In this document: in pieces, positions 1-14,253 of the stretch
Layout of the letters: every line of letters starts with the position of its first letter
Numbering within the stretch: the first letter of the stretch is position 1
Assembly (NCBI GenBank): GCA_964007475.1
Contig: OZ023273.1
Location: 137,365,308 to 137,429,307, forward strand
From: Hybos culiciformis
Lineage: Eukaryota > Arthropoda > Insecta > Diptera > Hybotidae
Length of the DNA: 64,000 nucleotides
Direction: 5' to 3'
Translations under genes and position numbers: made by a program
Notes under the pieces: model-generated
What the model was told of the DNA's origin: nothing
Databases searched by the model: none
Seen by the model: the letters and a program-made list of their open reading frames with translations, nothing else

Positions 1-3000
1 TGGTGATAAGACAAAAGTTTTTAAATCAAAAACAATAACGTATTTGATTTAGAAATATATAATAAAGCGAATCTAAGTTTCAAAGTTTTAATACTTTGAC
101 ACCAAAAGTTCATCAAAAAATATTTATTTTTTTCGCAATTTCCGTGTGAATAAGTGCAACATTTTTATGTTTATTACCTTCTAAAACTAAACATAACGCA
201 TTACTGTTGTTGTTTTGATGAAAAAAAATTAAATTTTATTTGGTGAAAATTTGTTTCTTAAATATTTTTTTTTTGGCGTCTTTAACCTTGTAAAAAATAT
301 TAAAAATTAAAATATTTTAAGAAACATGAGATCAGTTTTAATAAAATGCAAAGTGAAAATTCAACATATAAACAAAATCTTTTATTTAAAAATTTTTATT
401 TATTTTTTTTTTCACTCGGGAAATTTTTTTTTTTTTTTTTATGAAAATTATAAATTTTTTATTTAATATGATATCATTTTACAAAATGAAAGAGAAATAA
501 AAAAGTAAACTGAATGTAAGATATATTTTTTTAAATGGCTTATAACGCTTAAGGCCATGAAATTTATTTATTTTTTATTCTTTTTTTTTAAAGGAGTTTT
601 GTATTACCATCAAAACAGGCAGAATAATGATTTTTTTCTTGCACTATTAATAACATAAATCTGTGCGCGCAACTTGTTACTTTATGGGTAAAATAATTCG
701 CTGGAAAACTATTTTCTAATATTAAATATATATTTATGAATTCATACTTGATAGTATCAAAAAAAATAAAATAAAAAATAAATAAAAATATATATATAAA
801 AAAAAATAATTATTTTGCTGAAAAGTTATTATTTATTATTTTATTCCAGGATTGTATGATTCGGTGACAGTGTTAATCATTTACTTGATATTTGAAAATC
901 CTATTTAGTTATTGCTAATAGAATTGAAACATGACTACTATTACTTTTAATAATAAAGTATTTTTAGGGCATTGATATTGCATAAAGACAAAGTGCGAAA
1001 TGTAATAATATAAATAAATCTAAAAAATTAATTCAGATGTACAAGACCAAAAGTATTAGCGAAGGCTGAATGTTCCCAAAAAATTAATAAATCAGATATT
1101 TATAAGTATGTTTAGTTTTGATACAAATTGTAATCATTGCAGATAACTGTCATAGTTGTCATAGTTTACTCACTACACTCTAATGTTTTGTTTGTGATAT
1201 AAATTGAAGTTTTCAATGTTCTTTCCTCACTTGAAGAAAAAAAAAAACATATTTCTTAATGTTTATGAAATTTCTTTAATTACATTGAGTACCAAAATTA
1301 AGCTCGTTAAATTTATTTTTGTGTTTTTTTCAATTTTTTTTTTTTTTTTTTCAAAATATTCGTGAGTTAAAGTCAAAGCCCTTTATAATCTTCTTAAGAA
1401 AAATGTTATAAAATTATGTATTTTTTCTTGGACTACAAAGAAATTATAAAAGAACAAAAATACAAAATGTTGAAGAAAAAAAATAAAAAGATATTTTTAA
1501 ATGGACGTTATTTTTTGTATTTTTCTAAGTTTTTTTCTTTGACTTCCACATTATCATGTTAACATTTTCAAAAGTAAATTATGAAAAGAAATCTGTCAAG
1601 AAACCTGATTTTTGTTTTCGTATCAAATATATCAAAAAAGATTTGGTATACGGTACGACAATTACCAAGAAGTTTCTTCTACAATGGGTTTTACATCATA
1701 CTTTGAGAATTATTTTTAATTTGACTATATTTGTTATAAAAATCCAGACTTGGCTATCATCTAAGAATTATGGCTTCTGCAACACTTTATGTTCGAACCT
1801 TTTTCTCGATTCATTTTAAGTGGTAAAATTAAAAAAAAAAAATTATATATTTATAAATAATATATAAAATGAAACTTTAAACTTTCAGATCGTTAGTGTA
1901 TGTACATATATATATTTTTTATTTTGCTGTTAATTCTAAATAAACTTAAGAACAAGTCAAACTGGTTTCTTTAATATTATATCTTTTTTGTTGTTTGTAT
2001 GTAAAAAAAAAAACAAAAAAAAAAAATTTATATATTTTGTTTCATTTTCATTTGGACATCATAAGTTGTGCTGCTGCTGGATTTATAGCATATATGTATA
2101 TACAAGAAAAAAAAAACAAAAACAACATTGATGTTGCTTTAGAATGCGCTCAAAGTAGGTTTTTTTTTTTGCTTTTCTGTTTAAAAAGTTCAAAATATTG
2201 GACTTATATGTTGAAGTCAAGTGGACTGAGAGGGGTATTTTTTTTTTATTATTTGTTTTATCAAACTTATGGTAGAAAACAATTTTTTTTTATTATAAAG
2301 AACTCTGTGGTTCAAACATAAAGAAGTTTACCTACTTTTATAAGAAAAGCAACAGTTTTTTTTTTCAAATATACACAACACATATATTATATTATATTTA
2401 TTTAATTTTATTTATTTTTTTTTTTTTTTTAATATTTTTATAACCAAATATATAATGTTGTTGGACTTATTTTTTTTTATATTTAGTTGGTCTTGTTTTT
2501 TTATTTTTTTTTTGGTACCAAGTGGTTTACATTTTTGTGAATTAATTAGACTGTTTGAAACGGAAATATTAAATTTAGTAGAGCATTTAATGTTTAAATA
2601 AATATATATGACATACAGTATAGTTATATTTAAATTTATTTAAAGTTTATTAAGTTTTAATTATATATAGGTGTATAAGCAAAAAGAAATTGTATAAATG
2701 ACGAGGTATGCAAGATCTAAGTAAAACGATTGTCCTTTCAATTAATCTAAGTTAAAATTTTTTTTTTATTTTTGTATATGTAAATAAAATCCTATGACAT
2801 AATTTCGAGAGAAATATTTAAATCATTTGCTTGAATAAAACATATTCAGACTCTGTTGTCATCATAAAATTAATAAACAATTGATTAACCTTCAGCATAG
2901 TAATACATAATACTCAACATTATTTTGAAAATTTTGTAAAATATTCTTTTGAATTATTATAGGCTTTAATTTTCGAAGTTATAATCAAAATTTGTGCAGG

Positions 3001-3310
3001 TGTTTCATTATTTAGTATAAAATTTGTTCCGAATTGATTACAACCGAATCTTTATATTGATTTAAATTAATGGCTATCTCCCAAATAACATACATTACCT
3101 TAAAGTTAAAGCAATATCTTTAAGATCTTTAACAATTTTAATTTTTAGTTAATAATATTTGTTATAAGTTTGGTGAACGATACGATTTCCAAACTAAACT
3201 TATATTTAGTTTATAATTGACTTTTTTGAATATAATAGTTGGTTATAAATAAATAAATAATTTTCTCTGAGATTAAAATTAAACATATAAATATAAAATA
3301 CATTTCTTTA

Positions 3311-3333
3311 AAATGCAATATAGAATTGCATTT
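3311..3333. repeat. Short perfect inverted repeat (9-bp arms, 5-nt loop)
   Basis: AAATGCAAT at 3311-3319 is the reverse complement of ATTGCATTT at 3325-3333, with ATAGA between them. The arms include G and C, so this is less trivial than the many A/T palindromes nearby. The stem is too short for a microRNA precursor and no T-run pattern points to a terminator function. It is probably a chance or minor cruciform-forming site. Confidence 0.6.
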
Positions 3334-4244
3334 ATTTCTTTTTTTTAAATAAAAAAATTAATAAATATGTTAAAATCTTAATATTATTATTTCAATAATA
3401 ATGAAATTATTTTTATTTCAAATGAATAATTATAATATACTCACTAGTTTATATTCGCCTCTATGTATAGATTAAATATGAAAAAACTTGAAATAAAATT
3501 CGAAAAAACAAACTTGTTCAACAAATTATTGAAAGTTGGCTATTCTAGTTATAATTCAGAAATAAAGCTAATTATTATTATGAATAATTTTAAAATTATT
3601 TATTTATTTAATTGGCATGCAGTTTTCAAAAAAAAAAATTTAATTGATTAGTAACAAAGAGATGTATACAATATTTACTGCTGATAGTATATGATTTAAA
3701 AGTATATCAAAATTACAAGAATTATATTAATAAGGGAAATTCATAAAATAATCTGATCTGAATATATTGAAAAAAAGAAAGAAAAAACTTTAGTTAGAGA
3801 CCTGCAAAAAATAAATTTTTAAATTATTGCATTTGAATTTGAAATTTTTTCTGAAAAGGCACGAATAAGTAAAAGTATAGAATTACATGTTTAAAAAAAT
3901 TCAGACACAATTATCATAATAAATTGGTGACGACGGAATATAACGAGACTGTTTTGCTTTATATTTCGTGCTATATATTGTGATATTATAAAAGTAAAAG
4001 TTATTTTCATTTCTCCTCCTTAGCTAAATAAGATTCATTTTTATAGTAATAACTTTTATTAAAATTTAAATTTTTTTTTCTTATTTTTGGGAAATTCTTT
4101 AATGATTAATAATTTCGTGTGTATAACACTCTGAAAATATAAAACTATACAGTTCATATTCTCAACTGGCCAAGCATATTTTTTCATTAAATTACTTCAT
4201 TAGATTTTTCCTTTCATATTTTTCAATAACATATACAATACATG

Positions 4245-4260
4245 TATATATATATATATA
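4245..4260. repeat. (TA)8 microsatellite
   Basis: Eight uninterrupted TA units lie in an AT-rich stretch. It is a simple sequence repeat with no evident gene context. Confidence 0.8.
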
Positions 4261-7200
4261 TCATTGATTTATTGCTGATTATGCATTTTCATAAATCTTT
4301 TATATATTTAAATCTCTATTAAAACATAATTACATAACAATCAATTATCAAAGGATTAAAATCTAATAATATTTTCAAAGTTAATTGAATTGTGCAAAAA
4401 CCTTGCACTTAACATACATATATTATAATATCTACAAATGCAAATTAATATTTAAAAATTTCTATATATACCTATATATATATGAAAATTTTAAGTAGTT
4501 CAATATCATAGATATGAATTAGAAACAAAAAACCAATTTTCAATATTTTCTTTTTTTTTTTCATAAAAAAATAATTTTTTTTTGGAAAAAAAAAAACATA
4601 ATGAGAATAATAATAATTTTTTGCCATTAACCCAATTTATTTTAATTGCATTTTCATTAGATATATGAGTACAATTTCCTAGTTTTTAATTTTTGTTTTT
4701 TTTTTCTTTATTCTGCAATTACCTAATTATAAGAAAAATACTTATAATAAAAATTTCGAGAAAAAAAAGAAATATTATCTCATTTTTCATAAAAAATTTT
4801 AACATTTCATGACAATTGAATTTTTATTTCCTATATATGTTATTTATAACTTTCAGCGTTATTCTCGGCGCGTTATTATTATTATTTTCACCCCAGAAAG
4901 TTGCAATATACACTATACCATGCAATTCTAATACAATTTAACATAATTTACATATCGTTATGTGCAACTATATATAAAACATAATATTTTATTTTTATCT
5001 AAGCATGAAAATGTATATTAAAAAATTTATTATAGAATATTTTTTATAATTATTTTTTATTATAAATGTTCATCACTGCCGCCTTTACTGAACAAAAAAA
5101 AATAAAAATATTCATAACTTATATAAATTGCATTCACATATTTGCAAGAGAAAAAAAAAAGCTCAAGGTCTTGTATCTCATAAATCAAAAATCTTTTTAA
5201 GAATCTTATTATTATTAGAAAGGATTTTTTATTAATTTTTTTTAATAAAGAACACTGCTCATATTAACCCCATTGCGACAAAATCTTAGTGTACTTAGTT
5301 AAATTGTTTTTAACTATAAATATGTTTTAGTGGGAAATTCGCACATCAGCTAAAACCTGTAACCTTCAATAGACTATTTAAATTTTTAAATAATGATTGA
5401 TAATTGTGTGATTAACTATACAATTCGATGCATGTTTAACACAATACTTAAGTTAAATTAGGTATTGTCTTAATTTTTAGAACGATAAAATTACATCCGC
5501 TTTAAATGGGATAAATTTGTTTTTAATGAAACTTTCTGAATAGAATATAGCCTAGTTGTTTAAAAAATGATATTTATCATGAATTTTAATAAATATATAC
5601 TTTTATGCACATTATTCAAGATATAACGACATAGTTATTTTTTTTTTCTATATGATTCTATGGCATAAAGTAGTGACAACATAAGTATTTAAACTTTTTT
5701 GTTTTTTTTTTCAACATTATTTTTTATATTCTTATGCTGCAACCAAGTTTTCCATTTACTTATTCGTATTTTTTTTTTTCAAGTTTCTATGTTAGAAAAC
5801 CTGATGGTTTAACAAAACAAGCATTTGGAAAATTACTCTTTTATGACAAACAACTTTTAAAAAAACAATAAAAAAAAGGAGTTCCTCCATCATTGAAATA
5901 TTCCATATCATTATGAAAATATTATAGATAAAATCTGCTATATACAGTTCTATCTCTGCATACGGTTGTTTTAATGCAATATGAACACGGGGTCATGTTT
6001 GAAATCATATTTGCTGCCTTAAGGAATTTTTATTTTAATATTTTGGTTTTCAGTTTTCGTCCAATTTTAAAGTTTGATTTAAGGAAAATAATGAAGCATA
6101 ATTAGAATATTTATTTGAGTTTCTTAAAAAATATACCCTTAAGAAAAAATGTTCCAAAACTAGAAGTAAATTTTCAAAACAAAAGCTTTTTCTTCCTAAC
6201 TAAATGTTTCGGAAATCTGTAAAATTATCCTTTATTTATGATATTTGGTTTTAAAAACTTTCAAAAAAAATTGTTCTCAAGATTAATTCATTAGATTTTA
6301 TTTTAAATGTAATTGAAAAAAAGAAAAACCAGCAATAGGTACTTATTTCTCTTGCCTACGAAAAAAATTCGCATTAATCAATAGTCTTTCAACGTCTTCT
6401 TGTGTTTTGTAGGCGCATTTTCAAAAACGTGACTTTAGAAAAATACGTATATTTTCTCATCATTTTTCTTCTTGTTCTATTATTAGATAGATGTAGAATA
6501 AAAAGAAAATAAAATAATGGTTATTTCCATATAAAAAACTACTATTAAATTTTAATATTTATTGCAGAGAAATAAAAAACCCGTGATGTTTTAAGCAGTT
6601 TTTGTCATATATATAAAATTAAATATGATGATTCTGAATAAATGTCAGTTCCTGAAGAATTGCATTATAATTATGGGAAAATTTTTATTATTTAAAAAAA
6701 AGGAAATTTTTATTAATGAAACACATTCACAATTCACATGAATGTGGATACAAAAATATAGTAATTCCTTTTAAGTTACGTTTTTTCTATATATTATTAA
6801 CTTAAGTTAATGTAATTATATTTTTTTTAATATTTCCATTGATTTCAAGAATTACTGTAAGTTTGGTTTGTTAAAAGAATTAAGCCAATTAAGCCAATAT
6901 TGTTATTATTATAGTCATACAGAGCTAAATTTCTTGTCTTGCAACCACGACTTAGGATAATTATTTAATGTATCTTATATATATATCTTATGTATCTTAT
7001 ATGCTTTCAGTATTTTTGGCCACAAGACGAAAATACATTAAATATTGTGCAAATCTAGTGAAATATTGAAAAATTATTAAAAGAAAATTCAAATAAATAA
7101 CAGGGCTGTCAGTTTTTGGTTTAAAATTCTTGAAGATTTGATTTTTCCAGAATCTTGATTAATTCATATAATTTTTTTTTTTATTTTTGACATTGATGTA

Positions 7201-10143
7201 AACCAGACAAAAAAAAAATAAATTAAGATCTTTTGTATTTTATTTCATTACTTTATTCAAAACAGAAAAACTTAGCATAATATCTACTTACTTAAATATT
7301 CATATGCAAAAAAAAAAGAAAAAAAAAACTTTAATCTTAAGTCAAATAAAGAAATAATTTCATTTTTCAAAGGAAAAACTCTTGTCCTGCAGTTTTAGAC
7401 ATAATCTTTTTAAAAAAAAATTATTGTTTCTTCTTGTACTTATTTTTTTCTATCTTTTAGTATAAATCTATACATACATACGTGCTTTAATATGGTAAAA
7501 AAAAAATAAAAAATGAAAGATGAAAAAGATTTTCTATCTGCAATTTAAATGAATTTTTTTCTTTATTTTTACATGTTTTTATCATTATTTCACAATCAGA
7601 ATAATGCAAGATACAAAAGCAAGCACGAAAATAAAAAAAAAAAAATGCATTCCAGATGATGGGCTTTAGCACCACATATTCTGGTAATGTCACGTTGACG
7701 TTTAATATAATCATTTTGTGTTATATTTTTATGTAGAAAATTCTTTTCATAAATAATAAAAAAAAAAAAAAACTAAAATAAAAATTAAAAAAAAAATTTT
7801 TTTTAATATTATTTTTTTTCAACCAACCATCTCTAACCAAACATAGTGCATTTTCATGATGATAGAAACATGTAGACAATCATTGCGAAGACGTGTGAAA
7901 AAAAAAAATACTTTGTTTATTTGGGTATTTTTTTAATTTTTTTTTTCATATCTGTCAGAACAAAGCTTTGGTTGGAATATCACTTAGAAAATATTTTTTG
8001 TTTTGTTTTTATATATGTATATTTTTAATGAATAAATAATGATTTTTAATGTGTTGTAGAGAAAGGGAGGCCTTTTAGGGAAAACATAAAATATAATAAA
8101 ATTCTACGAAGCGCACCTTTTATATATATACACACCATAGGTACACAAAAATAGAAATATTCACACCTTTTGAAATAAAAAAAAAAATCAGAAGTAAAAA
8201 ATCAGATACTTGATGTTAAAAAAAATATTTATATAAAAAAAAAACTAAATTTATTCTTTAGTTTTAACCAAAAAAAAAAGTTATTAGGTTTATTTAAAAA
8301 TCAAAAGTAAGATTTTAGAAGTTTTTTTTTTTTTCAGTTATATAAATAATAAAATAATATTAAAAGATAATGTATAAATAATGTTTTTTAATCTTCTGGG
8401 AAACTTTTAAATAAACAAGCAAACATTTTAACAACTTTTTTTAGTTGAAAAAGATATTAATTTTGTTTTGATATAACTTACTTTTTTCGTAGTTTAAGCA
8501 ATAAATGTAGTTAGCAAAATAATTATCAAATATATATTTCCAATAAATATGAAAGCTACTGAAAACTAGAACTTGTCGACTAGCTCCATTTGATGGTTTT
8601 GTAAACTTTGTTTAAATGCATATGAATATTTTTACAAAATAAATAACAAAATAATTTTTAATAGAAATTTAATATTACTTGATTAGATCATACCGATTTA
8701 TCACATCAAATCAAATAGATTAATTTATTAGGATTTCTATAATTTTTTCTCAGATTTAATCAAAATAAAAACTGAATTATTATCTAAATATGAATATATT
8801 TATATTGCGAAATCTTTTAAAATTATTATTACAGAAATAATAATAATATAATTAAGATTTATTCAAACCGAATACTAAATTTATTATGAATAAATTTATA
8901 TGACTTTAGTTGAAATTCTTATTGTATATATATAGAACATAGGGAAGGCAACAAAAAAATTTAATGTGTTATTTCTCTCTTTGTTTTCTAAGTGTCATTT
9001 TTATTTCTTCAATTATCATTTCATATACCTTAATAATATTTATGTATATAAAAAAATTATATTTTCATAGAATTGGGCACTTGAAGGAAACAAACAAACA
9101 AAATTGTATAATCTTTTCTATTATTACAATTCACCAGACAACTCTATGGATGAGATTTTTTGTGTTTATTTTGTAATTCGCGCGCCATTCTTTCAGCATA
9201 AATAGAAAAAAAAAAAAACAAAAATTAACCCTGTGTTTTTATCACAAAAATTTTCTATTTTTCCCATCAAATTAATATTTTATTTGATGCTGTGTTGTAT
9301 ACTTCAAAAAATATTTTTGTTATTTTTTTTTGATAATAAAATGAATATTATAAAAATATTATATGACGAGCTGTTTTAATGCCTCTGTCTATACAACAGG
9401 TGAATTCCATTATTATTATTCATAATATTAAAAAAATTTCTATGTTCTGCAAAATAATGTTTTACTTTGTTTACAATTTCTTTATATATATATTATTTGT
9501 TTTTTCATGAATATAGTACTTTGCTTTTATGTCATGATGTTTTTCCAAAAAAATATATATGTATAGAATAACATTTAACAATGAAAAAATATTTTCATTT
9601 ACCATGACAGTATTTATATTGATGGCATTATATAAAAATTGACAATAGATATTTGTTTTCATAATATTGAATTTTATATTATATCCAATTAACAATTTTC
9701 GTTTTTTTTTTCAGAACAAAGAATGAAAATGCATAAGCATTTTATTAAAAAAAAAAATAAAAAAGAAAAGTCTAATAATGATGAGGTTAAATAATAATTA
9801 TAAATTTTAATAATAATCATAATAGAGTTTATTGTTATTTTAATGACAAGAAAAATAGTTTTTTTTTTTTAAATTTATTTTATGGATGTAAGAAAAATAT
9901 TATTTTTTGATTTTTATCGAAATAAAAATACTCGTTTGATTAAAAAGTGAAGCAAGTTTTTAAAAAGTTCATATGAATCATACATCTAAAAATGTTGACT
10001 CTTCAAGGCAATGTAAATTAATTCAATAGTTTTAAAATTTTGATTATTTTGATTTAAAAAAAAGATTCCATAGTTCTTTCGTTAAATCATACTACATCTT
10101 CATCATACTTCTATCCGTGTATATATGAAAGCTATGTCCTTAC

Positions 10144-10169
10144 CTGCCTAAATTGATCACCAAGGAACC
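10144..10169 (-). other. Possible 26-nt micro-exon (weak)
   Basis: On the minus strand a 26-nt segment is followed directly by GTAAGG, a strong 5' splice-site match (rc of 10138-10143) preceded by CAG. It is preceded by CTCGCAG, an acceptable 3' splice-site end (AG at 10170-10171). The segment has about 46% G+C, well above its surroundings, and two of its reading frames are open. The upstream polypyrimidine tract is poor, no neighbouring exons are recognised, and no product can be proposed. It could equally be a short conserved element or chance. Confidence 0.12.
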
Positions 10170-13100
10170 CTGCGAGCTAGATAATTTATTACTTTTACTT
10201 GCAAACTTTATTAATCACTTTTTTTTTTTATTTCCAGGTACTTGATAGATATTATTCATATTTCAAAATTATTTGATTTAATTTCAATACAAAAATAAAT
10301 GAAAATTTTGTAAGTATGATAAACTCTTAATACACTATTGGATTGGAAGTGAATTACCAAGCATTTCGAAATTGATTTCTTATTGCGGAGAGAACAAAAC
10401 ATGTTTATTCATAATAAACTAATTTTTAGTTTTAAATATATAATATTTTGAAGAATGAAATTTGTGTGAACAAACTATTTTTAGATATTGTTTTATAAAG
10501 CTTTATAATATTTTTCCAATTTTTCGCATAGAAATCCCATAATTGTATATTAAATTAATTGACATTTAAATAGTCAATGCATTTAACTACAAAATAAATA
10601 GTAATTTAGTAAAAGTTGTGGTCACGCCATAATTACTATAAAATTAAAAAAGAATCCTTCATTGCAATTTCTTTAGTCACAAAATGGAAATAATAATTAT
10701 ACTTAATTTGAACTAAAACAATAAACTTTTCGAATAAAATTAAAATTAGGAAAAATGTTAAATTTATATTTTTTCTTTATTCAGGATAATATTCATTTGG
10801 AACAAATGTTTATTTATAATAAAACAAACTATTCGGAAATTCACATTTTAGTTGGAATTATGCATATATATTCATCAGAAATAGCTTTGTAGATTTTAAG
10901 CCAAACATTTAGACTTATTTTTCGTAACATTGATGTAATAAATGCATTTTTTTTGTTTAAGCTAAAAAAACACAAATATTAACCAAAAATGAACCAAAAA
11001 ATGATTGTGTCAGTTCCAAAATAACATAATTTTTTGAAAGTAGATTGTCTTATCACCTCATAACCATTTTGAGCATAATTTTATTGGTTTTGTATTGAAG
11101 TTTTTCTGTATCATATCATACTATATATACGTTTAGTACAGATTTTTATTCATTTTATTGCACTTTACTGCTATGTGAAAATATAAAACCGCCAATTTTA
11201 CAAGGTATACTACGTTGAGGTTGAATGATTTTATGTTGATTTTTTTTCTTTTGCCATATTTTTATTTTTTTTATTTTACATAAAAAAAACATAACATAAT
11301 TATTAATATAACAATATTTTATAAGCTCTTTTGCATTATACATTTCCTTTTGAATTTATTTGAATTTCTTTTTTTTTAATGCATCAATGAAATTTTAAAA
11401 GTTCTTAATTATGTTTTTTTTTTTTTATTATTGTGTTTTGCTTGACTTTGTAAAAATTAATTTTTTTAAATATAGTAATTTCTCTGTTCTGCCTTTTTAT
11501 TCCACTTTCTTGCGATGTATAAGGAAAATTCATTTTATTTCAATGACTTTTATTTTGACAAAGCGAAATTTTCATTTTTTCATTTCAATGTATTTTTTTT
11601 AAATTTACAAATTTTTACATAAGTAAAGTATATAAGGTAGTATATATGTATATATTATATTTGATATGGTAAAACCGAGGTTTTCTTTATTTTAATTAGT
11701 ATAATAATTATTAATGCAAGAGTAAAAATAAAAAATAAAATAAAAAAAAAATCAAATAAAAAAATTATCAAAAGAAATTAATTTTTCGTAAAATTTTCTT
11801 TTAATAAAAATTTAATCAAAAAACAATTTAATTAAATAAAATTTTATTAAAACGAAAAAACGACGAAAAAAAAATAAAATAAAACAATTTACAATAATTT
11901 CAAGAAAAATAATGTTAGTTTTTATCGCAAAAGAAAATTACTTTTCTTTTCCTGGATATAATGGGAAGCATTTTTATACTTTCCACATCTACGAAAGAAA
12001 ATTCTATATTTTATATTTTAACTTTTTTTTTCATCAAATTCAGAAAGAGTTTGGTTTTTAGTTCATTTTATTTATTTTATTTTTTTGTTTTAACATTAAA
12101 TAAACAATGCAAAATATCATAAATAAAAAATAAAAAATGTTTAGAGACTATAAAACCCAAACTTTATATATGGCTATAATATACATAACTAATAATAATG
12201 ATTCAGTTTTTTTTAATAAAAATGTTCTTTATTTTACCAAATTTTCAAGTTTAACTATTTTAAAATAAAGTATCTTATTTTATTTTAATGTAAATCTTAT
12301 GTATGTTATGTACGTTGATTAGGTACTATCGGTATAATATTTTCTCTAGTCGTGAGCTTTACTTGAAGCTAATAACTCGTTTCCATTTGAAACAGATGTA
12401 TAAATTTGACGTTTAAACGCAAAAAAAAAGAAATAAAATGAATTTGTTTCCAGCAATGATTCCCATGAACAGTAGAATACATAAAATCCTCACATTTTTA
12501 ATTTTTTCAAATTTTTATAAATAATATTGAGTTTTATTTGACTGTTTCACGTTTTTCTTTTTTTAATTGAGAAAAAGTTACTGAAATCAGTTTCATCACA
12601 CTAACTTTCTACAAATAAAATGTTTGTCATTAAAAAATAGTACTTATTATGATTATGATATTTTTCCTGCATAATTAAGCATTAATTCCATTTTTTTTTT
12701 TTTCAAGAAAATGAAAATTCATAAAATTTTAGAAAATGTCTTAACCCTTTTTTGATACAATCTTAAATAAATGTATAATTGTATACAGTTCATTTTAATT
12801 ATAAAAAAAAATGACATAATTAAACTTTGATGACTGCATCAGTGCTTATTACTTTTTAAATGTCAAATATGAAATTAAGGTGAAATGTCGTTTTAAAAAC
12901 GAAATTGTGAATATTTTTATATTTGATTAGAATCCGGTTATATCATTCTCTGTACACTACTTAATTCTCCAGTAGATCCGATTTTTTAACTTAGTTTGTT
13001 TTAAACTTTTCTAAATGCTAGCAGGCAAAACTTTCAGTTAAAAAAGGCGCGTTTGTGCTTCAAGTTTAAAATTTAAATTAATTTTTTAGCCCCATCAAAT

Positions 13101-14208
13101 TGACACCAATTTGTTAATTAAATATAAAAAGTAGTTAAAATTCTTTTTGGTTTAATCCATACTTTTCAACTAGATTAAAAAATTTAAAAATAGCTACAAA
13201 AGCAATAAAGTTTAATGAAAAGATATTTAAAGCTAAGTTAATGCAAATATTTTTAACGTATTTATTTTTACTATTCACCGAACCGAGATAAATTTGGCTT
13301 AAGGATTTATTTCTCTGATTATCTGTATATAAAAATCTTAATTTTCTATTGCGGTTTTCTTTTATACAGATTAACTTTCTTTAGAGATATTTAAATTTTT
13401 TTTATTTTTATATGCTAACACAGTTTTTCCTTATGACGTTTTCTCATTTTAATTTTTAATTAAAATCAGTTGTCTCTAATTAGTAAAATAAAAACAATGA
13501 AGCATAAAAATTTTTAATTAAAAATTAATATATGAAATAAACGTAAAAAAAAAACAATATGCAAGAAAAAATATTAAATAAATTTTCACAGAAACATTAA
13601 AATAATATAAAAATTATCCACCATTAAATGGATTTAAACATAATTTATCAAAGTTTTCTGGGGTTTTTTTTCTTTTTAATGTTTTATGTTTTAATAAGAG
13701 AAAATGTTAACCTTTAATTATTATCATAATTTGCATTTAATTGGCTTAGTTAAATTATGCTATAAATCTATTTGTAGAAACTTTCATAAGAAATGAATTT
13801 TTTGTAAAATGTTGCTTAATTTTTACTGTAAGAATTTTTATGCATTCACAATTAGAAGATGAATATTAATAAAATAATTGTTAAATTGTGGTAAGATGCT
13901 ACGGAGTTTCGTAAGGCTATACTAATGGAAAATATATGAAATAATTTTGAAACCATAAAATAAAATAAATTAAATTAATCCAAACAATTAATTATGGATA
14001 GGTTTAATTTTTCGGTTATTTTGATTATTTGAAGTTAAATTTGTTCAATACTTAAGTTGTTTTTTAGCAGACCTACTCCGATTTGAAAAAATGGTAATTA
14101 TACGTCAAATGTAGGCTGGTTAAGGGACATTATCACTTAGGAGAACAATCATTTAAGTTCATCTAAGAAAACATTGACTTGCAAGATAAAGATAGCTATT
14201 ACTTCGTG

Positions 14209-14253
14209 CTAGATACTTTACAATGAAATTACTAGATACTTTACAATGAAATT
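14209..14253. repeat. Tandem duplication, 2 x 23 bp
   Basis: The 23-bp unit beginning CTAGATACTTTACAATGAAA at 14209-14231 is followed directly by a second copy at 14232-14253, identical over 22 bp. With complex rather than simple sequence and no divergence, this is probably a recent replication-slippage duplication. It lies in slightly GC-richer sequence (about 14050-14210). Confidence 0.85.

Larger units (their letters stand above)
1..10137. other. AT-rich non-coding block, no gene seen
   Basis: The block is about 20% G+C by eye, with dense poly(A) and poly(T) tracts. The open frames here, such as an 87-codon frame at 1556-1819, are within the length expected by chance at this stop-codon density and show no recognised domain. 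Small structures present are a 2 x 9-bp tandem duplication (1148-1165), a 9-bp-arm hairpin (3311-3333), a (TA)8 tract (4245-4260) and a pair of short nested inverted repeats around 3168-3232. No tRNA, rRNA or transposon ends were found. Confidence 0.7.

Noticed and set aside
1783..1801. GTTCGAACC, a possible tRNA B-box core
   Set aside because: No A-box, cloverleaf or acceptor stem could be formed from the upstream sequence.
1556..1819. 87-codon ATG frame with moderately varied composition
   Set aside because: At about 10% stop codons per position, one or two frames of this length are expected in 64 kb on six frames. No motif or splice signal supports it.
1995..2321. 108-codon open frame
   Set aside because: It is built on repeated A8-A10 and T8-T10 runs and starts at a non-ATG codon (GTA TGT AAA context). 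There is no domain.
7095..7115. ACAGGGCTGTCAG, resembling a hAT terminus
   Set aside because: No inverse partner and no 8-bp flanking duplication were found nearby.
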